NCBI RefSeq assembly: GCF_900115265.1
Contig: NZ_FOVU01000005.1
Span: 248,001 to 312,000, forward strand
Length of the DNA stretch: 64,000 bases
Source of the DNA: Bradyrhizobium sp. Ghvi
GTDB taxonomy: Bacteria; Pseudomonadota; Alphaproteobacteria; Rhizobiales; Xanthobacteraceae
Direction of reading: 5' to 3'
Of the stretch, positions 32,922 to 40,622 are shown one piece after another; position 1 is the stretch's first letter, and the number at the start of each line of letters is the position of its first letter. Both the position numbers and the translations under genes were made by a program. A model generated the notes under the pieces. That model worked only from the letters and a program-made list of their open reading frames with translations. It was not told the DNA's origin and did not search any database.

Positions 32922-34243
32922 GCCTTTTCGCTACGCTCCAGGATCGGCCGGAACTGGTCGTGAGCCTTCTTCAGCTCTGCCGCGGGATCGGAGCCAGCCA
33001 GGGTCGCGGTGACAGCGGCGCCGACGAGATCGCGGAATTCGGCGACCGGAATGATCACCGGCAGGCCGAGCTTGCTGATCTTGGCGGAATCGATCACCGA
33101 TTGCAGCCACTCCTTGGGCATCTTCACGCCCTTCTGGACCTCGGCATCATTCAGGATCGAGTTGCGGAACGGCACGCCGCCGCCGGCTTGTAACAGCCGC
33201 GCGCCTTGCGCCTTCGAGACTGCCCACTGACAGAGCAGATAGGCCGCCTCCTTGTTCTTGCTCGCGGCGGCAATGCCGAGCCCGTCGCCGTAGGTGGCCG
33301 AGTATTGCCCCTTCGGACCGGCCGGGACGACGGTGTAGCCGACCTTGCCGACAACGCGCGAGGCGGCCGGATCCTCCAGCGGCGGCGCCCAGCCAACACC
33401 GTCGATCCACATCGCCGATTTGCCTTGCGTGAAGGAGGCCATGGACTCCATCCAGTTGAAGCCGGCGACGCCGGGCGGAGCCATCTTCGTCAGCAGAGTT
33501 TGGTAGAGCTTGGTCGCAGCGACGGCCTCCGGACCGTCGGTCAGGATGTTGCCCTTGGCGTCGAGGAATTCGCCACCATAATCGAGGAAGAAGTTGGTCC
33601 ACAACGTCATGTTGGCGTTGCGCAGGCCTCGCCCGACGAAGCCATAGGTGCCGTCCTTGGCATCAGTGAGCTTCTCGGCGGCTGCAACCATCTCGTCCAG
33701 CGTCTTGGGCACCGCGACACCCTTCTTCTGGAACAGCTCCTTGTTGTAGTAGAGGATGAAATAATCGACCGACCACGGCAGGGACAGCATCTGGCCCTTG
33801 TCGTTCTTGCAGTATTGCAAGCCGGCGGCCGAGAAATCGCTCTCGACGAGATCGGGCGCGGTCAGCGTCGGATCCTTCATGAAGGGCGTCATGTCGGCGA
33901 GCCAGCCGGCCTTCTCGAATTGCCGCTTCTGCACGTGATAGCTGAGATGGACGACGTCGAAGCTCGGCCGTCCCGAGGTCAGCTCGATCACGCATTTCTG
34001 CCGCTGCTGCTGCTCGGGAATCTGCTCGGATTCGACCTGGATGCCGGTGAGCTCGGTGAATTCCTTGACGTACTTTTGCAGATTGTCGCCGCGCGGTCCC
34101 TTGGCGAGGATCACCTCCAGCTTGGTCCCGGCATACTTCTTCCAGTTCACCTCGGCGCGTGCCGGCAATCCCGTCAAGCTGAGCGCGCCAGCCGCGGCAG
34201 TGCCCGTCAAAAGCGTGCGGCGCGAGATTTTATGGTCAGCCAC
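32918..34243 (-). CDS. ABC transporter substrate-binding protein (family 1, sugar)
   Basis: This 441-residue periplasmic protein starts at GTG 34243 with AGGGAGGGA upstream. A Tat-type signal (SRRTLLTGTAAAGALSLTG) ends near ARA, which suggests export after folding. The mature protein begins with the class typical LEVILAKGPRGDNLQKYVKE and includes QIPEQQQRQKCVIELTSGRP, FDVVHLSYH and YYNKELFQKKGVAVP. PKTLDEMVAAAEKLT follows, as in maltose/glycerol-3-phosphate binding proteins. Ligand unknown. It heads the three-gene importer and lies 75 bases downstream of soxA on the same strand, so transcription from the sox genes may read through. Confidence 0.88.
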   Translation of the reverse strand: MADHKISRRTLLTGTAAAGALSLTGLPARAEVNWKKYAGTKLEVILAKGPRGDNLQKYVKEFTELTGIQVESEQIPEQQQRQKCVIELTSGRPSFDVVHLSYHVQKRQFEKAGWLADMTPFMKDPTLTAPDLVESDFSAAGLQYCKNDKGQMLSLPWSVDYFILYYNKELFQKKGVAVPKTLDEMVAAAEKLTDAKDGTYGFVGRGLRNANMTLWTNFFLDYGGEFLDAKGNILTDGPEAVAATKLYQTLLTKMAPPGVAGFNWMESMASFTQGKSAMWIDGVGWAPPLEDPAASRVVGKVGYTVVPAGPKGQYSATYGDGLGIAAASKNKEAAYLLCQWAVSKAQGARLLQAGGGVPFRNSILNDAEVQKGVKMPKEWLQSVIDSAKISKLGLPVIIPVAEFRDLVGAAVTATLAGSDPAAELKKAHDQFRPILERSEKA

Positions 34244-34318
34244 GTCAGTCCCTCCCTGTGACTCATTTTGGGGGGATACTAGCGACCGTTCCGCGTCTGC
34301 CTAGTCCTAATTTGGGCG

Positions 34319-35098
34319 TTACGGTCGCACCGCAGGCGTTTCCATCGGCATTCCGTGGGCCCGCGACATCAGATAGAGCTCGAGCGCAACCAGTTCGGGT
34401 GCCCCATAGTCATAGGCTTGGGCGCGAACACCGGTCATGCAGCTTCGCAAGCGCCGCTCCAGCGATCCCAGCGTCTGCCATTCCAGCCGGTAGAGCGGAT
34501 AGCCGGTCGGTTGTCCTTGCGTGATCGGCGAGCCCGCGAGGCGCTTGTCAAAGTTGTCGTCGTGGCAATTGGTGCAGGCAAGGTTGAGCTGACCTTCGCG
34601 CTGCATGAAAAGATGGCGGCCCTGTTCGACAAAAGGCTTCAGCTGCGGGTCGTCCCCTGCCGTAATCGCGGCGCCGCGGGACTGGTGGGCGACGAATGCG
34701 GACAGCGCGAGGATATCGTGGCTCTCAAAGGGCAGCGGCGGGGCGTCCTGATGATTGGCGCGACAGAGATTGATGCGCTGGTCGAGCGTGACGGGGCGCC
34801 TCAGTGCCTTGTCGAAGGCGGGGTAACGCGCAGCGACACCTTTCATGCTGCTCTTGGCGTCGCCGTGGCAGTCCGCGCAGGCCTTGTCCCCGCTGCCTTC
34901 CTTCTTCATCCATAGTGCTTCGCCGTCGAGCACGAACAGCATGCCCGGGTTGGACGTGTCGTCATCCTGCATGGCGCGGGTGTCAGGGCCCATGAAGGAA
35001 TAGCCGGAGCGACGCGCATCGAGCGGGATTTCTCCTGCGAGCAGGGCAGGGGTTGTGGCAAGAAGTGTCGCCACAGCTATGGCGCGCCAAGAAATCAT
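34319..35098 (-). CDS. soxA: Thiosulfate-oxidising cytochrome SoxA
   Basis: This 259-residue diheme SoxA has a signal peptide (MISWRAIAVATLLATTPALL). Heme motifs are CADCHG near residue 74 and CTNCHD near residue 177. The active-site Cys is in RSCMTGVRAQ near residue 223, where SoxA carries its thiolated cysteine ligand. SoxAX joins thiosulfate to the SoxY swinging arm in the periplasm. ATG 35098 overlaps the soxZ stop as ATGA. Gene order soxF-X-Y-Z-A on the minus strand; no soxB or soxCD in this window. The Tyr/Glu-rich ending GMPMETPAVRP is normal. Confidence 0.93.
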   Translation of the reverse strand: MISWRAIAVATLLATTPALLAGEIPLDARRSGYSFMGPDTRAMQDDDTSNPGMLFVLDGEALWMKKEGSGDKACADCHGDAKSSMKGVAARYPAFDKALRRPVTLDQRINLCRANHQDAPPLPFESHDILALSAFVAHQSRGAAITAGDDPQLKPFVEQGRHLFMQREGQLNLACTNCHDDNFDKRLAGSPITQGQPTGYPLYRLEWQTLGSLERRLRSCMTGVRAQAYDYGAPELVALELYLMSRAHGMPMETPAVRP

Positions 35099-35412
35099 TC
35101 GACCGCGATCGATGCCGATGCTGTGGACGAATAGCCGTTGTCGCCGATCCATTCGAACTCGAACTTGCCGCTCTCCTTGGCGACCGTAAAGAACGACAAG
35201 TAAGGATTGGCCGCGATGGCCGGAAACAGATCGGCGCGAAAGATCTCGGTGCCGTTGAAGCGGCACGTGAAGCTCGTGATGATGTCACGCGGTACCAGCG
35301 CGCCGTCCATGGTGTGCCGGAAACCGGTTTCCATGATGTGCGAGGTCAGCGTGCGGATCTCGATGACGTCGCCCCGCTTGGCTTTTGCCGGAACATTGAT
35401 GAGCGCAGCCAT
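35095..35412 (-). CDS. soxZ: Sulfur-carrier partner SoxZ
   Basis: This 105-residue cytoplasm-synthesised protein has no signal of its own and is exported with SoxY, as is usual. The Ig-like fold signature appears as PAKAKRGDVIEIRTLTSHIMETG, DIITSFTCRFNGTEIFRA and GKFEFEWIGDNG. ATG 35412 overlaps the soxY stop, and its Shine-Dalgarno GAGGAG lies inside the soxY coding region, eight bases before the start. Length matches the family. It forms the SoxYZ carrier for sulfur intermediates. Confidence 0.94.
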   Translation of the reverse strand: MAALINVPAKAKRGDVIEIRTLTSHIMETGFRHTMDGALVPRDIITSFTCRFNGTEIFRADLFPAIAANPYLSFFTVAKESGKFEFEWIGDNGYSSTASASIAVE

Positions 35413-35870
35413 CAGTTCATCTCCTCGGTACAGGCGGCCAGCGTGACGACGACGTCGACGGCAACCTGCCAAAATGTATCGTCGGCGAGGCGCGCAATCG
35501 CGACCACTCTCTGGGTGTCGGCGAGCCGGATCCGGGTCGAGACCTGGGCGCGGCCGGAGGCGGCAGTGAAATAGAAATTACCGATGTTCGGCTGCGGGTT
35601 CTTCTCGTTGAAGACGTGGATGCTCTTGACGTACTCGGTCGCCGTCATGGGGCTTGCGACGCTCACCGTCATCGGCACCGTGTTGCCGTTCTCGACCAGT
35701 GGCGGAATGTCGAGCTTGACCTTGCCTGTGCGAATGGGCGCTTCGCCGACGACGTTGCGGATCGCGCTGTTGAGCATCGCCGGCGTTGCTGCGACCGGCC
35801 GAAGCGTCACGATCGGAATGACGGTGACGCCGCCCGCCAGGCTCAGGAATTGTCGTCGGGTCGTCGGCAT
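35412..35870 (-). CDS. soxY: Sulfur-carrier protein SoxY with non-canonical C-terminus
   Basis: This 152-residue SoxY has a Tat signal (TTRRQFLSLAGGVTVIPIV) for export with SoxZ. The SoxY fold is plain (GKVKLDIPPLVENGNTVPM, VKSIHVFNEKNPQPNI, VSTRIRLADTQRVVAIA). Canonical SoxY proteins end in a flexible GGCGG arm whose Cys carries the sulfur intermediate. Here the chain ends VTLAACTEEMN, so Cys remains but the glycines are gone and five residues follow it. Those last codons supply GAGGAG, the ribosome site of soxZ. Either this is a diverged SoxY with altered arm geometry or the carrier works with other enzymes. Eight bases separate soxX and soxY. Confidence 0.9.
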   Translation of the reverse strand: MPTTRRQFLSLAGGVTVIPIVTLRPVAATPAMLNSAIRNVVGEAPIRTGKVKLDIPPLVENGNTVPMTVSVASPMTATEYVKSIHVFNEKNPQPNIGNFYFTAASGRAQVSTRIRLADTQRVVAIARLADDTFWQVAVDVVVTLAACTEEMN

Positions 35871-35878
35871 GAGCAGTC

Positions 35879-36328
35879 CTAGTCCCGGAGCGTTGCGAGA
35901 AAGGCCACGATGTCCTCGATCTCCGCTGCCGACAATATCGGCTTGCCGGCGAAATTGCGTCCAACCCGCACAAGCCCATCGTCTCGATAATAAGATGGCA
36001 TGATGGTCTGCGGGTTGAACCGCGCGGCGTCAACCAGCCGAAGTCGCAACTGGCTCACGGTCCAGCGGTTCCCGGCGCCGGCGAGATCAGGCGCGAGGTC
36101 GCCCTGGAACCGCGTTTCCGGGAAGGGTCCGGAATGGCAGAGGATGCAGGTCGTGGTGCGTGTCAGCACCAGCGCGCGTCCACGCGCGGCGTCGCCGGGC
36201 TCGCCCGTGAGCGATTCCGCAATGCCGTCGCCGGTGATTTTGAAAGGCACGAGTCCTTCCGCGTGCGCATCGGAGATGAACGCGAGACCGACCAGCAGCA
36301 CAGCGATGTAATTGTCAGATCTAGCCAA
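35879..36328 (-). CDS. soxX: Monoheme cytochrome SoxX, TTG start
   Basis: This 149-residue cytochrome has a signal peptide (MARSDNYIAVLLVGLAFISD, cleaved near AHA), heme motif CILCHSGPFPETRFQGDLAP and Met ligand in TIMPSYYRDDG. It ends IEDIVAFLATLRD. No ATG lies at the N-terminus. TTG 36328, inside the last codons of the flavoprotein gene, gives a complete signal peptide and is preferred; GTG 36301 would remove nine residues and has no ribosome site. The 8-base overlap with soxF supports translational coupling. SoxX pairs with SoxA to load thiosulfate on SoxYZ. Confidence 0.9.
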   Translation of the reverse strand: MARSDNYIAVLLVGLAFISDAHAEGLVPFKITGDGIAESLTGEPGDAARGRALVLTRTTTCILCHSGPFPETRFQGDLAPDLAGAGNRWTVSQLRLRLVDAARFNPQTIMPSYYRDDGLVRVGRNFAGKPILSAAEIEDIVAFLATLRD

Positions 36329-37604
36329 AGGTGTCCGCCGTGATCGTTTCAAACCAGCGCTCGGCTTCAGTTGCCTCGCGGGCGCGAAGCTCGCGCGGCG
36401 CATCGACCGGGCTCGTCGCGCCGCCTTCGACTTCCGCGAAGATGTTTCCCCGGGGTTGGTAGTTGCCAGCGAGCGAGAAGCCGTAGCCGGGCGCCACGGT
36501 GTTGTAGCAGATGCCGGTGAGCCGCGGTGTTTCCGGCGCCCGGCTGCCGAGCAGAGCGACGATCGCGGCGGCGCAAGCCTTGCCCTGCGCGCTCGCCGCC
36601 GATGCCGACTTTGGAATGCCGCCGCCGAGGCAGGCGTCGCCGATGACATGGACGTTCTTGACGAGCTTTGACTCGAAGGTCACAGGATCGATCGGACACC
36701 AGCCGGTGGCATCAGTCGCGCCGGCGGCTTCCGCAATGCGACCGGCACGCTGGGGCGGGATGACGTTGGCGACGTCAGGGGTGTAATTGCCGAACTCGGT
36801 GATAATGGTCTTGGTCGAGGGATCCACGGATGTCGCGCGGCCACCTTGTGACAGGCCGACGCGCTCGATCATGTCGCCGTAGAGCTCTTTCCACGCCTTC
36901 TCGAACAGGCGCTGCTGCGGGAAATTGTCCTTGGCATCGAGGAGCAGGACCTTGGAGCGCGGCTTCCTGGTCTTCAAATAATGCGCGATCAGGCTGGCGC
37001 GCTCGTAGGGCGCGGGCGGACAGCGCGAGGGATTGGCGGGGATCGCGATGGCGACCGTGCCGCCATCGTCCATCGCCTCCAACTGCCTGCGCAGCAGCAG
37101 CGTCTGCGCTCCCGCCTTCCAGGCGTGCGGCATCTTTTCCGATGCGGCGTCGTCATAGCCGGGTAACGCCTCGAAGCGGAAGTCGATGCCGGGCGAGAGC
37201 ACGAGCCGATCATAGGGCATCACGACGCCGTCGGCGGTCATGACGCTGCGCAGCCGCGGCTCAATGGTGGTCACCGCTTGGTCGATCATGGTGACGCCGT
37301 TGGCCGCGAGCTTGTCATGGCTAAACTGTTGCGCTTCGATGTCACGCAGGCCGGCAATCACCTCGTTGCTGAAGGGGCAGGAGGTGAAGACGGCATTGGG
37401 CTCGATCAGGATGACCTGCAGGTCAGCTTGTGCGCGCTTGAGAGCACGGGCACAGGCTGCTCCGCCAAACCCGCCACCCACCACGACGACACGGGCCGTT
37501 GATTGCGCGCGCGAGAGCCGCGGCCACGCCAATGCTGCGGCTGCGGCGGTAATACCGAGCACGGCACTTCGCCGCGTCACCGGTCGCGTAGTCATCAGGA
37601 TCAT
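36321..37604 (-). CDS. soxF: Flavocytochrome c sulfide dehydrogenase flavoprotein (SoxF/FccB)
   Basis: This 427-residue periplasmic flavoprotein has a Tat signal (VTRRSAVLGITAAAAALAW). FAD-binding elements are VVVVGGGFGGAACARALKR and VIGDACLGGG. The Cys of VFTSCPFSNEV near residue 76 matches the site of covalent FAD attachment in FccB. Cys in SRCPPAPYE and in TGICYNTVAP match the redox-active pair. The family oxidises sulfide to sulfur and passes electrons to a c-type cytochrome subunit, which is not encoded next to it. Starts at ATG 37604 or ATG 37595 cannot be told apart. It is the first sox gene and lies after a strong terminator at 37617-37643. Confidence 0.9.
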   Translation of the reverse strand: MILMTTRPVTRRSAVLGITAAAAALAWPRLSRAQSTARVVVVGGGFGGAACARALKRAQADLQVILIEPNAVFTSCPFSNEVIAGLRDIEAQQFSHDKLAANGVTMIDQAVTTIEPRLRSVMTADGVVMPYDRLVLSPGIDFRFEALPGYDDAASEKMPHAWKAGAQTLLLRRQLEAMDDGGTVAIAIPANPSRCPPAPYERASLIAHYLKTRKPRSKVLLLDAKDNFPQQRLFEKAWKELYGDMIERVGLSQGGRATSVDPSTKTIITEFGNYTPDVANVIPPQRAGRIAEAAGATDATGWCPIDPVTFESKLVKNVHVIGDACLGGGIPKSASAASAQGKACAAAIVALLGSRAPETPRLTGICYNTVAPGYGFSLAGNYQPRGNIFAEVEGGATSPVDAPRELRAREATEAERWFETITADTFG

Positions 37605-37616
37605 CCAGGCAAAAGA

Positions 37617-37643
37617 CCGCGGCGGCCATGATGGCCGCCGCGG
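37617..37643 (-). terminator. Strong hairpin terminator between Mo-hydroxylase and sox genes
   Basis: The perfect 12-bp stem CCGCGGCGGCCA (37617-37628) / TGGCCGCCGCGG (37632-37643) has a three-base loop. On the minus strand it is followed by TCTTTTGCC. It lies seven bases after the Mo-hydroxylase stop (37650) and 13 bases before the soxF start (37604), so it should separate the two units. A sox promoter in this 45-base gap is tight; transcription may instead depend on read-through. Confidence 0.75.
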
Positions 37644-37649
37644 CGTTTC

Positions 37650-39836
37650 TCAGGCAAAGGTGATGTTCTGGTCGCGCAGCGGCACCGATCGGATACGCTT
37701 GCCGGTCGCCGCGAAATAGGCGTTCAGCACCGCCGGTGCGGCAACGCCGATGGTCGGTTCGCCGACGCCGCCCCAGAATCCGCCGCTTGGCACCATCACC
37801 GCCTCGACCTTCGGCATCTCGCTGATCCGCATCGAGTTGTAGCTGTCGAAGTTGGTCTGCTCGATGCGACCATCTTTGACAGTGCAGCCGCCATAGAACA
37901 GCGCCGAGAGACCAAAGACGAAAGAGCCCGCGATCTGCCGCTCCACCTGTGCCGGATTGACGACGTAACCGGGATCGGTGGAGGCGACGATGCGATGCAC
38001 CTTGATCTTGTTGCCGTCGGTCACCGAGATTTCGGCAGCGCCGGCGACATAGCTGGCATAGCCCATCACCTGCGCAATGCCGCGATAGACGCCTTGCGGG
38101 GCCGGCTTATCCCAGCCGATTTTCTCGGCCACGGCATTGAGAACCGCCAGATGCTTGGGGTGATTGCCCATCAGCTTGCGGCGGAACTCGAGCGGATCCT
38201 GGCCCGCTTCATGGGCGAGCTCGTCCATGAAGCATTCCATGTAGATCGCGTTGTGATTGACGTTCACGCCGCGCCAGAAGCCGGGTGGCACGTGCGGGTT
38301 ACGCATCGAATGCTCAATCAGCAGGTTCGGCACCGAGTAGCCGAAGGCCGCTTCGCCGGATTGTGCCACGCCCTGGAAGGCCGCCGGGTCCATGCCGTTC
38401 TGCAGCGCTTCGGGGCGCACCGAGAACAGGATGGACTGCCCGGATAGTCGGTAGTGCAGCGCGATCAGATTGTTGTTGGCATCGAACGCGCCCGTCATCT
38501 TGCACTGGGTGACCGGGTGATACTTTCCGTGCGTCATGTCCTCTTCGCGTGACCACAACAGCTTGATCGGCGTGCCCGGGATCTGCTTGGCGATCGCGAC
38601 GGCCTGGCGGACATAGTCCGTCATGCCCCGCCGGCCGAAGCCGCCGCCGAGCATCAGCTTGTGCACGTCGCACTTCTCCGCCGGCAAGCCCGAGGCCTCC
38701 AGCACCGCCGCGAAGGCCGCCTCGCCATTCTGGGTGCCGCACCAGACTTCACATTTGTCTGCCGTGTAGAGCGCGGTGGCGTTCATCGGCTCCATGGTGG
38801 CATGGTTCTGGTAAGGATAATTGTAGACGGCCTCGATCTTCTTTGCCGCGCCGGCAATCGCCGCTTTGGCATCACCGTTCTTGTTGCCGACATAGGCCGG
38901 TTGAGCATCGTCAAGGCCCTCGGCCAGCCATTTCGCAATCGTCTCGCTCGAGACCTTGGCGTTATCACCTTCGTCCCAGACGATCGGCAGGGCTTCCAGG
39001 GCGGTCTTGGCGTGCCACCAGGTGTCGGCGACGACTGCGACCGCGGAATCGCCGATCTTGACGACCTTCTTGACGCCTTTCATGCTGGCGACCTTGCTGT
39101 CGTCGAAGCTCTTCACCTTGCCGCCGAATACCGGGCAATCCTTGATCGCGGCGTTCAGCATGCCGGGCAGCTTGAAGTCGATCCCGTAGACCATCGCGCC
39201 AGTGGTCTTGTCGGTGGTATCGAGCCGCAGCAGGCCCTTGCCGGCGATGGTCCAATCCTTCGGATCCTTCAGCTTGACGTCGGCTGGCGGCGTCAGCTTC
39301 GCCGCGGCTTCCGCGACCTTGCCGTAAGTCGTCGTCTTGCCCGAAGCCTTGTGGGTGATGACACCCTTGTCGACCGTGCATTCAGAGGCCGGCACCTTCC
39401 ACTCGTCGGCGGCGGCCTGGATCAGCATCATGCGCGCGGTGGCGCCGCCCTTGCGGACATAGTCCTGCGAGCTGCGGATACCACGGCTGCCGCCGGTCGA
39501 GAAATCGCCCCAGACGCGCCTGCGAGCGACGCTCTGGCCGGGGGTCGGATATTCGGTCGTGACCTTCGACCAGTCGCATTCCAGTTCCTCGGCGACGAGC
39601 TGGGCGAGGCCGGTGAGCGAGCCCTGGCCCATTTCGGAACGGGCAATGCGGATCACCACGGTGTCGTCGGGCCTGACCACCACCCAGGCATTGACTTCAG
39701 GCGAGCCGTCGGCCGCACGCACCACGGCTGGGCCGCCGAACGGGATATCGAGGCCGATGGCAAGGCCGGCGCCGACTGCAGCGGTGCCGATCACGAAAGC
39801 GCGGCGGTTCATCCTTGGGGAAACGTGCTTGTTCAT
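37650..39836 (-). CDS. Xanthine-dehydrogenase-family molybdopterin-binding subunit (IorB-like)
   Basis: This 728-residue catalytic subunit of a molybdenum hydroxylase has a Tat signal (MNRRAFVIGTAAVGAGLAIG), so the enzyme works in the periplasm. Mo-pterin blocks are ARSEMGQGSLTGLAQLVAEE, GGSRGIRSSQDYVRKGG, MLGGGFGRRG and GVNVNHNAIYMECFMDELA. The C-terminal GGVGEPTIGVAAPAVLNA bears the catalytic Glu. Two Cox domains in tandem, as in isoquinoline 1-oxidoreductase beta chain, fit the length. The Fe-S subunit gene overlaps the operon 12 bases upstream. The substrate is probably an aldehyde or N-heterocycle, undetermined. The c-type cytochrome subunit often found with this type is missing nearby. 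Confidence 0.88.
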   Translation of the reverse strand: MNKHVSPRMNRRAFVIGTAAVGAGLAIGLDIPFGGPAVVRAADGSPEVNAWVVVRPDDTVVIRIARSEMGQGSLTGLAQLVAEELECDWSKVTTEYPTPGQSVARRRVWGDFSTGGSRGIRSSQDYVRKGGATARMMLIQAAADEWKVPASECTVDKGVITHKASGKTTTYGKVAEAAAKLTPPADVKLKDPKDWTIAGKGLLRLDTTDKTTGAMVYGIDFKLPGMLNAAIKDCPVFGGKVKSFDDSKVASMKGVKKVVKIGDSAVAVVADTWWHAKTALEALPIVWDEGDNAKVSSETIAKWLAEGLDDAQPAYVGNKNGDAKAAIAGAAKKIEAVYNYPYQNHATMEPMNATALYTADKCEVWCGTQNGEAAFAAVLEASGLPAEKCDVHKLMLGGGFGRRGMTDYVRQAVAIAKQIPGTPIKLLWSREEDMTHGKYHPVTQCKMTGAFDANNNLIALHYRLSGQSILFSVRPEALQNGMDPAAFQGVAQSGEAAFGYSVPNLLIEHSMRNPHVPPGFWRGVNVNHNAIYMECFMDELAHEAGQDPLEFRRKLMGNHPKHLAVLNAVAEKIGWDKPAPQGVYRGIAQVMGYASYVAGAAEISVTDGNKIKVHRIVASTDPGYVVNPAQVERQIAGSFVFGLSALFYGGCTVKDGRIEQTNFDSYNSMRISEMPKVEAVMVPSGGFWGGVGEPTIGVAAPAVLNAYFAATGKRIRSVPLRDQNITFA

Positions 39837-39848
39837 GTGCCGGCTCCT

Positions 39849-40298
39849 TTACGCGCTTGCGATCGTGTGGATCGCCTCGCGCACCTGCTGGAAGGTGCCG
39901 CAGCGGCAGATATTGGTGATGGCCTCGTCGATGTCGGCGTCGGTCGGCTTCTGTTTCTCATTCAGCAGGGCCGCCACGGCCATGATCATGCCGCTCTGGC
40001 AATAGCCGCATTGCGGGACATCCTTGGCGATCCAGGCCTGTTGTACCTTGTGCAGCGTAGCGCCGGAGGCGAGTCCTTCGATCGTGGTGATCTTCTTGCC
40101 CTCGGCCTCGGCCACCGAAATGCCGCAGGAGCGGGTGGCGACTCCGTCAACGTGCACGGTGCAGGCACCGCATTGTGCAATGCCGCAGCCGTATTTGGTG
40201 CCGGTCAGGCCGGCATTTTCGCGGATTGCCCAAAGGAGCGGAGTATCTGGCTCGACATCGAGCGTGAAGGTTTTTCCGTTGATTGTTAGGTTTGCCAT
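39849..40298 (-). CDS. (2Fe-2S)-binding subunit of the Mo-hydroxylase (IorA-like)
   Basis: This 149-residue small subunit starts at ATG 40298 with AGGGGA upstream; 24 further residues in frame are not family-like. The plant-ferredoxin cluster is YGCGIAQCGACTVHVDG with a fourth Cys in RSCG, and the second cluster is CGYCQSGM plus NICRCGTF. It shuttles electrons from the Mo centre. It lacks a signal, so it is co-exported with the Tat-bearing large subunit. The gene leads the two-gene operon; 324 bases separate it from the radical SAM gene on the other strand. Confidence 0.93.
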   Translation of the reverse strand: MANLTINGKTFTLDVEPDTPLLWAIRENAGLTGTKYGCGIAQCGACTVHVDGVATRSCGISVAEAEGKKITTIEGLASGATLHKVQQAWIAKDVPQCGYCQSGMIMAVAALLNEKQKPTDADIDEAITNICRCGTFQQVREAIHTIASA

Positions 40299-40421
40299 CG
40301 CAAGTCCCCTGATTGGCCCATCCACCGATGGACTCAGCGGCAATGTGTCCGGCCAACTGGGACTGTTCAAATCAAGAGTCTGAGGGCGGCTATCGAAGAT
40401 TCTCGCCGCTGCGGGAAGATT

Positions 40422-40589
40422 ATGGAGAGGACGGTGTTACGCGCGCTTTGGGAAGGCCTCGCGAGGGGCCTGGGTCGCGCCATCTCCCTGAACGCCGACG
40501 GGATGGTCTGGGGCGACGTCCCGGCGAGCGACGTGCGACAGCTTGTCCCTTTTGCCGGGGTGCAAGGCCGCGCTGCTTTGCTACACTGA
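40422..40589 (+). CDS. Possible 55-aa protein upstream of the radical SAM gene
   Basis: A frame from ATG 40422 to TGA 40587-40589 gives 55 residues (starts MERTVLRALWEGLARGLGRA, ends GRAALLH). GGGAAG lies about five bases before the ATG. Composition is normal for a helical small protein and the next gene starts 33 bases on, so it may be translated with it. There is no known family and no conserved motif. The rest of the 40299-40622 gap must hold the divergent promoters; no consensus promoter was recognised. Confidence 0.35.
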   Translation: MERTVLRALWEGLARGLGRAISLNADGMVWGDVPASDVRQLVPFAGVQGRAALLH

Positions 40590-40622
40590 CGGCAACGCAT
40601 TCAAAAGTTCCCTGGGAGTTCC

